Shown here: positions 1 to 5,466 of the stretch, piece by piece
Layout of the letters: the number at the start of each line of letters is the position of its first letter
Numbering within the stretch: the first letter of the stretch is position 1
Assembly (NCBI GenBank): GCA_027364815.1
Contig: DAHXOQ010000190.1
Location: forward strand, 1 to 5,849
DNA length: 5,849 bases
Source: Acidobacteriaceae bacterium
GTDB taxonomy: Bacteria > Acidobacteriota > Terriglobia > Terriglobales > Acidobacteriaceae
Direction of reading: 5' to 3'
The notes under the pieces: generated by a model
Databases searched by the model: none
The model's input: only the letters and a program-made list of their open reading frames with translations
What the model was told of the DNA's origin: nothing
Program-made: the position numbers and the translations under genes

Positions 1-1618
1 ACCCCATGCTTACCTGCACATTCGAACTGCCACTGGCCACGTTGTACTTCTCTCGAATCGTTCCATCTTTCGCATAGCCTCGGTCTATTGTCGCGCAGAA
101 CTTCTGCGAAATCCTTACCGCATCTGCGCGATGACCACTTGCTGCCAGCCCCGCCGTCGCAATCCAATTCGTCGGCGCCCATCCAAACGGATCATCCCAC
201 TGCAATCCCGTTTGCGTGTTGCTCATCGAGAGACCGCCCTCACGCTCGAACAATTTCAGCTTCTCCACAATACGGTCTGCCTGCTCGCGCGTAGCCACCC
301 CCGCCCACAGCGGATAAAGCGATGAAATGTACGCATAAGCCGAACTTTTCTGATGCACAAAATCATAGTCGGCAAAGACGCCTTCCTTCTCGCGCCACAA
401 ATAACGTTGCATCGCTGCAGCGCGCAACTTCGCTTTGTGTCTCCAGCGCAACTCCTCTTTTGGTTTTCCGAGCAGCACTGCAAAATGCGCCAGGTCGCTC
501 TCATACCGATAGAGCAAACTATTCAAACAGGTCGGCGCATAGTGATGTGTCGCTCCGGAGAACGCTTCAAAGCGATTGCTGGGATCGAATCCCGACTCGC
601 GCATCGCGCGATCGCCCTCATAAAAATCCTTGCTGAGCCGATAACCCGCCGCCCACGCATGCTCGCAGACCATGCTCTTCTTCACATCGCAACTCGTTGT
701 GCGCAGCAACGCCGCCTCACGCTCATCGGGATGCTCAGAACCCTTCACCAAAAAATTTTTACTGTCAGTTCCGGGATGCGCCTCAAGCCACCGGATCACA
801 TCCGGATAGTACGTGCTGTCATCGGCCATTTCCGGAACTGGTCCCACACCATAATCAAAATACCGCGCCAGTCCTGTCGTTCCCGCCTGGTGCTCCGGCC
901 GAGTCCACGTCGAATAATCTTTCTCGGCCAACTCATACGCCCGCGCCAGCCACGCATGTGCCGCCCCTTTATCGCTGAAGCTCGCCGGCGACTCATAGAC
1001 CGCGCGAATCATCGACGTCAAAAACGGTGGCTGCGACCGCGTCAAATAATAACTACGATTCGCATTCAACACCGCGCCGTAGTTCTCCACTTCAAAGAGC
1101 TGGTTGTCCACCATGTTCTTCGCCATTTCGTTCTGATGATCCGCCAACAGACCAAGCACGATGAAGTAACTATCCCACCCATACATTTCGTTGAAGCGTC
1201 CGCCCGGCACCACGTAAGGCTTGGGCAGATAGAGCAATCCCGGCGAAGCCAACTCCTCAGGCCGCAGATCTCCCAACTTCACAATAGCGTGCGGCAACGA
1301 GACCACCTTCACGTTGCAGTTTGTTTCAATCGCTGTAATCTCCGGCGTCTTTTGCATTCCCGCAGGCAAATACAAAATCGGTTGCGTCGTGATTTTGCTA
1401 TCCACCAGAGCATGGCAATCCGTTTGCGATCGCGTCAGCGTCTGCCACGCGCCGTGAATGTATGCAAGCGTCGCGTCGGGATTCGGTGCGGGTGTTGCCT
1501 CAGGCGCAACTGCACTCGGTGACGTGCTCGCCTCTTGGGCCATGCCCGTCTGAGGACTTGCGATTAAAGAAAATGAGATTGCGGCGACTACAAGGTAAAA
1601 CAATGAAGCAGATTTCAT
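1..1618 (-). CDS. treA: Secreted alpha,alpha-trehalase, glycoside hydrolase family 37 (C-terminus cut by window edge)
   Basis: Hydrolyses trehalose to two glucoses, most likely in the periplasm. Reading leftwards from the ATG at 1618-1616 gives 539 codons with no stop before the edge; the E. coli enzyme has about 565 residues, so little is missing. Residues 1-27 look like a signal peptide (MKSAS, hydrophobic core, cleavage near GMA|QE), followed by a Pro/Ala-rich linker to about 48. Trehalase signature 1 is PGGRFNEMYGWDSY at 138-151 and signature 2 is QWDDPFGWAP at 473-482. NRSYYLTRSQPPF at 187-199 is also typical. By my recollection of E. coli Tre37A, the catalytic acid corresponds to Asp345 (ESGFDPSNR) and the base to Glu523 (REKYN), so both are kept. 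After Glu523 the usual Gly-rich GGGEY stretch is replaced by a Ser/Val-rich one. AGAGGG lies 4 bases before the ATG. The gene is divergent from the TonB-like gene. Family assignment is very secure; the secreted location is inferred. Confidence 0.95.
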   Translation of the reverse strand, partial: MKSASLFYLVVAAISFSLIASPQTGMAQEASTSPSAVAPEATPAPNPDATLAYIHGAWQTLTRSQTDCHALVDSKITTQPILYLPAGMQKTPEITAIETNCNVKVVSLPHAIVKLGDLRPEELASPGLLYLPKPYVVPGGRFNEMYGWDSYFIVLGLLADHQNEMAKNMVDNQLFEVENYGAVLNANRSYYLTRSQPPFLTSMIRAVYESPASFSDKGAAHAWLARAYELAEKDYSTWTRPEHQAGTTGLARYFDYGVGPVPEMADDSTYYPDVIRWLEAHPGTDSKNFLVKGSEHPDEREAALLRTTSCDVKKSMVCEHAWAAGYRLSKDFYEGDRAMRESGFDPSNRFEAFSGATHHYAPTCLNSLLYRYESDLAHFAVLLGKPKEELRWRHKAKLRAAAMQRYLWREKEGVFADYDFVHQKSSAYAYISSLYPLWAGVATREQADRIVEKLKLFEREGGLSMSNTQTGLQWDDPFGWAPTNWIATAGLAASGHRADAVRISQKFCATIDRGYAKDGTIREKYNVASGSSNVQVSMG

Positions 1619-1622
1619 GAGA

Positions 1623-1628
1623 CCCTCT
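1623..1628 (-). promoter_or_regulatory. Ribosome binding site of the trehalase gene
   Basis: On the minus strand AGAGGG is followed by TCTC and then ATG. The spacing is short but workable. It supports the ATG at 1618, which is also the start that gives a complete signal peptide. Confidence 0.55.
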
Positions 1629-1684
1629 GTTTTTTCGGACTAACAGAGTTTATCGCACCAGACAAGCTATTGGGCACTCCATTT

Positions 1685-1707
1685 CTGCGGGAACATTTTC
1701 GCCGCAG
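1685..1707. repeat. Inverted repeat in the divergent intergenic region (CTGCGG / CCGCAG)
   Basis: A perfect 6-bp inverted repeat, CTGCGG at 1685-1690 and CCGCAG at 1702-1707, separated by 11 bases. It lies about 70-90 bp upstream of the trehalase ATG, between two divergent genes, where a regulator could bind. There is no T-run, so it is not a terminator. A repeat this short can arise by chance. Confidence 0.25.
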
Positions 1708-1782
1708 CTGGTGTCTACCAAAGCACTACTGCTCTGGAAGCGTGATGAGCACAGGCAAAAACAACCCGCGCAATAAACAACA

Positions 1783-1800
1783 AATCGCAACGCGGCGATT
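1783..1800. repeat. Inverted repeat upstream of the TonB-like gene (AATCGC / GCGATT)
   Basis: A perfect 6-bp inverted repeat, AATCGC at 1783-1788 and GCGATT at 1795-1800, with a 6-base centre AACGCG. It lies about 90-110 bp before the start of the TonB-like gene and could be an operator or a small hairpin. No match to a named operator is recognised, and chance is a real alternative. Confidence 0.25.
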
Positions 1801-1877
1801 CAAGCTGCCATCCGGTTGACAACGCCCGTGGTCTGCCTCGCCTTCAGAGCGCAACTTCAAAATTGCGTTTCAACCGC

Positions 1878-1885
1878 GAGGGAGG
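1878..1885 (+). promoter_or_regulatory. Strong Shine-Dalgarno for the TonB-like gene
   Basis: GAGGGAGG lies six bases (CCCACC) before the ATG at 1892. It is the clearest ribosome binding site in the window and fixes this start. Confidence 0.8.
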
Positions 1886-1891
1886 CCCACC

Positions 1892-2605
1892 ATGTTTGAA
1901 GACTCCACTTTTGAATCAAACGGGAAAATTCGCACCCGCAGCAGCAAATGGGCTCTCGCTGCCCTGATTCTCAACTGCTCAATTCTCGCGCTCATTATTC
2001 TTCTGCCTCTCATCTACCCCGAGGCTATTCACAGCAAAGAAATCTCCACGTTGCTCTTCGTACCCCAACCGCCAACTCAAATCACTGAAGCGTCTAAACC
2101 AGAACCCGTGCACACAAAACTGCCGGATAGCAATTTCATGAAGAGTCAGCTGATTGTTCCCCGGCTGATTCCAAAAGGTATCAACGCCCCCAGAGAGCGC
2201 GATCCCGATTTCTTCAACTGTCCCGATTGTGTTCCCGGCGGCCCCGTCTCGATTCTCAACCCCGGCTCCGGCGCACCAAATATTTTCAAGCACAACCCGC
2301 CACCGGTCGTCACTCCTCACAGCATTCGCGTCTCGACCCTTGTCGTTGAAGGGATGATCATTCAAAAGACCATTCCCATCTACCCAGCCATCGCACGCGA
2401 GACTCGCACTCAAGGCACGGTCATGCTTGCCGCAGTAATTTCAAAAACCGGCGCTATCGAATCTCTGCGCGTCATCAGCGGCCCCGCCATGTTGCAGGAA
2501 GCCGCGTACAACGCAGTCAAGAACTGGCGCTACCGTCCCTATCTCTTGAATGGCGAAGCCGTTGAAGTCGAAACCTCTGTCAACGTTGTCTTCAAACTCT
2601 ACTAA
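1892..2605 (+). CDS. Energy transducer TonB-like protein (single helix, TonB C-terminal domain)
   Basis: 237 residues. TonB-type proteins sit in the inner membrane with ExbB/ExbD and pass proton-motive energy to outer-membrane receptors. Residues 1-19 are a short, partly basic cytoplasmic tail (KIRTRSSK), and about 20-42 form one hydrophobic helix (ALAALILN...IILLPLIY). Residues 50-150 are a Pro-rich periplasmic spacer with FVPQPPTQ and NPPPVVTP. About 157-237 form the TonB C-terminal domain: YPAIARETRTQGTVMLAAVIS, then SGPAMLQEAAYNAVKNWRYRP, ending with hydrophobic strand VNVVFKLY. The spacer also holds a Cys pair, CPDC at 110-113. The wording of the C-terminal domain resembles the large acidobacterial TonB family. 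No exbB, exbD or receptor gene lies in the window, so its partner is unknown. It may be a specialised paralogue rather than the main TonB, and I leave the symbol empty. The start is fixed by GAGGGAGG six bases upstream. Confidence 0.9.
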   Translation: MFEDSTFESNGKIRTRSSKWALAALILNCSILALIILLPLIYPEAIHSKEISTLLFVPQPPTQITEASKPEPVHTKLPDSNFMKSQLIVPRLIPKGINAPRERDPDFFNCPDCVPGGPVSILNPGSGAPNIFKHNPPPVVTPHSIRVSTLVVEGMIIQKTIPIYPAIARETRTQGTVMLAAVISKTGAIESLRVISGPAMLQEAAYNAVKNWRYRPYLLNGEAVEVETSVNVVFKLY

Positions 2606-2677
2606 TTAATCTCCAGCGCTCTCATCATCTCACCCACTTTGGTTCAGTTGCTCGCGGGTAGTACGCTGATAACAGCC

Positions 2678-4150
2678 ATGCTGCCCGCACCCTCACAATC
2701 CGATTCCGTCAACTTCAACGCCGCGTTGAAGATCGTACGCACTCTGCGCGCGCGCGGCTTTGAGGCATGGCTCGCCGGCGGCTGCGTGCGCGATCTTCTC
2801 ATGGGACATACGCCGAAAGATTACGACGTCGCTACCAGTGCAACTCCGGAGATTGTCCTCGATCTCTTTCCCCGCACCTTCGCCGTAGGCGCGCATTTCG
2901 GCGTTGTCCTCGTCGCAACAGAACGAATTGAATTTCCAGGCAATGCATGTGAGCGCGTCAAAGAAAAAATTGAATCATCAGAGAATCCCCCGAAATTTTC
3001 TCTCACTGAAGTCGCAACCTTCCGCTCTGACAGCTCCTACTCCGATGGCCGGCACCCTGACGCGGTTCACTACACATTGAATGCAGACGAAGACGTTCGC
3101 CGCCGCGACTTCACCATCAACGGCCTCCTGCTCGATCCCGAGAATTGTTCCCCCGATCGCTCAAACAAGAATCTGCGCACTGCCGTCATCGACCACGTCG
3201 GCGGCCTCGCCGATCTTGATTCAGGAATCATCCGCGCCATCGGCAATCCAGCAACACGATTCGAAGAAGACCATCTCCGCATGTTGCGTGCCGTTCGTTT
3301 TGCCGCACGATTCAACTTCGCCATCGATTCTGCAACCGCATCCGCCATCCTTGCTCAAGCAGAAAAAATCCAGCTCGTCAGCCGTGAGCGCGTCCGCGAC
3401 GAACTCACCCGCATGCTCACCGAAGGCCGCGCGCGACAAGCCTTCGAACTTCTCGATTCCACCGGCCTCCTCGCCGTCGTTCTTCCCGAAATCGCGCGTA
3501 TGAAAGGCGTTGAGCAGCCTCCACAATATCATCCCGAAGGCGACGTCTGGACTCACACGCTCCTCCTCCTCGCGCAACTTGAACCCGGGGTATCCATGAC
3601 CCTCGCCTGGGGCGCGCTCCTGCACGATGTCGGCAAGCCCGCAACTTTCCGCCGCGCCGCGCGCATCCGCTTCGATGGCCACGTTGAAGTCGGCGTCGCC
3701 ATCGGAGCAGAGATCTGTCGCCGCTTCCGCTTCTCCAACGAAGAGACGCACCAAATTCTCGCGCTCATTGAAAACCACATGCGCTTCGCCGACTCAGACC
3801 GCATGAAGAACTCAACCCTCAAGCGCTTCTTCCGCCTCAACAATTTCGACGAGCATCTCGCGCTCCACCGCATGGATTGCCTTGCCGGCAGCGGCAACCT
3901 CGACCACTGGAATTTCGTCAGCGAAAAACTTCGCAGCATTCCACCCGAGCATGTGCGCCCCACGCCGCTGCTCACGGGTCGCGAGTTGATTGCAGCAGGG
4001 TACAAACCTGGCGCACGCTTCAAAGAAATCCTCCACGCCGTCGAAGAGGCCCAGCTCGAAGGGCACATCCACACCGAAGAAGAAGCGCTCGCACTCGTGC
4101 GCAAAAATTTTCCCATTGAAAAAACCCCGGAGACACTCCACAAAAAATGA
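2678..4150 (+). CDS. cca: CCA tRNA nucleotidyltransferase (class II, with HD domain)
   Basis: 490 residues from the ATG at 2678. It adds or repairs the 3' CCA end of tRNA in the cytoplasm, using CTP and ATP. The nucleotidyltransferase head shows LAGGCVRD at 32-39 and the metal-binding DYDVATSA at 48-55 (Asp48, Asp50). RRDFTINGLLLDP at 142-154 is the ribose-recognition region. EEDHLRMLRAVRFAARF at 196-212 carries the EDxxR base-selection motif. An HD phosphohydrolase domain follows, with WTHT (His293), LLHDVGKP (His316-Asp317), HVEVG (His335) and ENH (His367), then a C-terminal helical part containing LTGRELIAAG. Two segments look longer than usual: a basic/acidic stretch at about 84-110 and another near 157-167. 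An in-frame TTG at 2639 would add 13 residues, but it has no ribosome site; the ATG gives the normal N-terminus, although its own Shine-Dalgarno is poor. The stop overlaps the next gene by ATGA. A poly(A) polymerase or A-adding enzyme is possible but less likely. Confidence 0.92.
   Translation: MLPAPSQSDSVNFNAALKIVRTLRARGFEAWLAGGCVRDLLMGHTPKDYDVATSATPEIVLDLFPRTFAVGAHFGVVLVATERIEFPGNACERVKEKIESSENPPKFSLTEVATFRSDSSYSDGRHPDAVHYTLNADEDVRRRDFTINGLLLDPENCSPDRSNKNLRTAVIDHVGGLADLDSGIIRAIGNPATRFEEDHLRMLRAVRFAARFNFAIDSATASAILAQAEKIQLVSRERVRDELTRMLTEGRARQAFELLDSTGLLAVVLPEIARMKGVEQPPQYHPEGDVWTHTLLLLAQLEPGVSMTLAWGALLHDVGKPATFRRAARIRFDGHVEVGVAIGAEICRRFRFSNEETHQILALIENHMRFADSDRMKNSTLKRFFRLNNFDEHLALHRMDCLAGSGNLDHWNFVSEKLRSIPPEHVRPTPLLTGRELIAAGYKPGARFKEILHAVEEAQLEGHIHTEEEALALVRKNFPIEKTPETLHKK
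4142..4150 (+). other. cca-yhiN junction: ATGA overlap preceded by a run of six A
   Basis: The last two cca codons are AAA AAA, followed by the TGA stop at 4148-4150. The last A plus TG of the stop forms the ATG of the next gene at 4147-4149, the classic 4-base overlap of translational coupling. No good Shine-Dalgarno is seen just upstream of this ATG (CGGAGACACTCCAC contains GGAG at 4130-4133, about 13 bases away), so re-initiation by the terminating ribosome is the likely route. Confidence 0.85.
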
Positions 4151-5334
4151 GCACGCCACCGTTCTCGCTGCCACAAAAATTTGATGCAATTGTTCTCGGC
4201 GCGGGGGCCGCCGGACTCATGTGCGCAGGCGTCGCCGGACAGCGCGGCCGCCGCATCGCACTCCTCGAGCACAACGCCACACCGGGCAGAAAAATTCTCA
4301 TCTCCGGCGGAGGTCGCGCCAACTTCACGAACATCCACACCGCCGCCGCCAACTTCTTCTCAGAGAATCCCCACTTTGCCAAATCCGCGCTCGCCCTCTA
4401 CACTCCGCGCGATTTTCTCGCTCTCATTGACCGCGCCGGAATTCAATGGCATGAGAAAACCCTCGGCCAGCTCTTCTGCAACAACTCCGCCCGCGAACTC
4501 CTCGATCTTCTCCTCGCAGAATGTGAGCGCGGCCACGTTCAAAGTTTTTTGAACGCAAAAGAAATTCGCGTTGAGCATTCCACCTCCGGCTTCGTCATTC
4601 AATCAACCGCAGGTGAATTCCATGCGCCCACGCTCGTCGTCGCCACCGGCGGCCTCTCCATCCCCAAGCTCGGCGCCACAGGTTTCGGCTACTCTCTCGC
4701 ACGCCAATTCGGCCTCCGCATCGTTGAGCCACGACCCGCTCTCGTCCCCATTCTCCTCGGTGGCGAAGAATCCGCCTGGACCAAACTCGCCGGACTCTCC
4801 GCTGCTGTCATCGCATCCGCATCAAAAAAATCATTCCCCGAGAAACTGCTCTTCACACACCGCGGCCTCAGCGGCCCAGCCATTCTGCAAGCCTCATCCT
4901 ACTGGCGCAAAGGCCAACCCATCGAAGTTAATCTGCTTCCTGACTTCACTGATTCGCCCTTCAAATTTCTTCTCGAATTAAAATCCCCGCGCGATGAACG
5001 CGCCATCCGCAACGCCCTGCGCACTCATCTGCCTCAGCGTCTCGCAGATTTCCTCACTTACGAATCCAAAGGTTTTTCAAACGTCGCACTCACCGAGTTC
5101 GCTCAGCGGCTCCGTCATTGGAACTTCAACCCCGTCGGCACTGAAGGCTACGAAAAAGCAGAAGTCACCGCGGGCGGCGTCGACACGCGCGACCTCGAAG
5201 CGCGCACTCTTGAATCCCGCTCCATCCCGGGCCTCTTCTTCATCGGTGAAGTCGTCGACGTCACCGGCCAACTCGGCGGCTTCAATTTTCAGTGGGCCTG
5301 GTCCTCGGCCGTCGCTGCTGCGCGCGCCCTGTAA
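4147..5334 (+). CDS. yhiN: YhiN/HI0933-family FAD-dependent flavoprotein, possible 23S rRNA dihydrouridine synthase (RdsA-like)
   Basis: 395 residues, the usual size for the family. A Rossmann FAD site opens the protein: DAIVLGAGAAGLMCAG at 13-28 (GxGxxG at 18-23), with Glu41 ending the second strand to hold the ribose. The family hallmark PGRKILISGGGRANFTN is at 46-62. Further landmarks are NPHFAKSAL at 74-82, WHEKTLGQLFC at 101-111, LVVATGGLSIPKLGATGFGY at 163-182 and LLFTHRGLSGPAILQASSYW at 234-253. The C-terminus holds GTEGYEKAEVTAGGVDT at 331-347 and FFIGEVVDVTGQLGGFNFQW at 364-383, which completes the FAD site. The HEKTLGQLFC and SSYW wording matches E. coli YhiN as I remember it, rather than clostridial BaiN. 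I recall YhiN being reported as RdsA, which makes dihydrouridine at 23S rRNA position 2449; family membership is clear, the exact reaction is inferred. It overlaps cca by 4 bases and is surely cotranscribed with it. Confidence 0.9.
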   Translation: MSTPPFSLPQKFDAIVLGAGAAGLMCAGVAGQRGRRIALLEHNATPGRKILISGGGRANFTNIHTAAANFFSENPHFAKSALALYTPRDFLALIDRAGIQWHEKTLGQLFCNNSARELLDLLLAECERGHVQSFLNAKEIRVEHSTSGFVIQSTAGEFHAPTLVVATGGLSIPKLGATGFGYSLARQFGLRIVEPRPALVPILLGGEESAWTKLAGLSAAVIASASKKSFPEKLLFTHRGLSGPAILQASSYWRKGQPIEVNLLPDFTDSPFKFLLELKSPRDERAIRNALRTHLPQRLADFLTYESKGFSNVALTEFAQRLRHWNFNPVGTEGYEKAEVTAGGVDTRDLEARTLESRSIPGLFFIGEVVDVTGQLGGFNFQWAWSSAVAAARAL

Positions 5335-5382
5335 GCTCCGCTTCTGTTCTTAAAATCCTGTTAATTTAATTTCACTCACCGC

Positions 5383-5403
5383 TCAATTCAAATCAATTTC
5401 AAA
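5383..5403 (+). repeat. Imperfect tandem repeat TCAATTCAAA / TCAATTTCAAA
   Basis: Two adjacent copies of a 10-11 base unit, one helical turn apart, within the AT-rich leader of eutB. A third TCAATT occurs at 5431-5436. Spacing by one turn is what a regulator binding the same DNA face would use, but low sequence complexity alone could produce it. Confidence 0.35.
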
Positions 5404-5429
5404 ATTATTCCCGTCCTTCAATCACGCTT

Positions 5430-5445
5430 TTCAATTACTCTTGAA
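5430..5445. repeat. Small inverted repeat TTCAA-N6-TTGAA before eutB
   Basis: TTCAA at 5430-5434 and TTGAA at 5441-5445 are separated by TTACTC and flanked by T-rich and A-rich arms. The centre lies about 29 bases before the eutB ATG. It could be an operator overlapping the promoter or leader. Arms of five bases are short enough to be chance. Confidence 0.25.
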
Positions 5446-5466
5446 GAAAATCGGCACACTCATCGC

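Larger units (their letters stand above)
5335..5466. promoter_or_regulatory. AT-rich intergenic region upstream of eutB, probably holding its promoter
   Basis: Base composition drops abruptly to AT-rich after yhiN, with A/T tracts such as TTAATTTAATTT (5361-5372) and CAAAATTATT (5400-5409). An imperfect tandem repeat TCAATTCAAA / TCAATTTCAAA lies at 5383-5403, and a small inverted repeat TTCAA / TTGAA at 5430-5445. No convincing -35/-10 pair and no hairpin-plus-T-run terminator for yhiN is visible. The base shift suggests that eutB has its own promoter here; the exact site is not resolved. Confidence 0.45.

Noticed and set aside
750..760. AAAAAATTTTT tract
   Set aside because: It lies inside the trehalase coding sequence (Ser-Lys-Asn-Phe-Leu) and is explained by the codons; there is no flanking hairpin for a terminator.
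353..1522. A 389-codon open frame on the plus strand, opposite the trehalase
   Set aside because: It is antisense to a clear trehalase. Its translation is rich in Arg, His and Gln with no recognisable motif, as expected from the shadow of a GC-rich coding strand.
1816..1844. A possible sigma-70 promoter starting with TTGACA upstream of the TonB-like gene
   Set aside because: The -35 box is perfect, but at spacings of 16-18 only GC-rich sequence such as CGCCTT is found; not strong enough to list as a promoter.
2606..2677. A terminator or small RNA between the TonB-like gene and cca
   Set aside because: The 72-bp gap holds no stem-loop with a T-run and no conserved RNA motif that I recognise.
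3221..3778. A 185-codon minus-strand open frame inside cca
   Set aside because: It is antisense to the conserved HD and EDxxR regions of Cca; its acidic, Gly-rich translation is a codon-bias shadow.
3553..4338. A 261-codon minus-strand open frame across cca and the start of yhiN
   Set aside because: It lies opposite two well-supported genes, spans their junction, and has a low-complexity Arg/Ser-rich translation with no domain.
4552..4720. A decayed or foreign segment in yhiN, suggested by mixed A-rich and GC-rich stretches
   Set aside because: The frame stays open and the family motifs continue on both sides; there is no sign of a frameshift or insertion.
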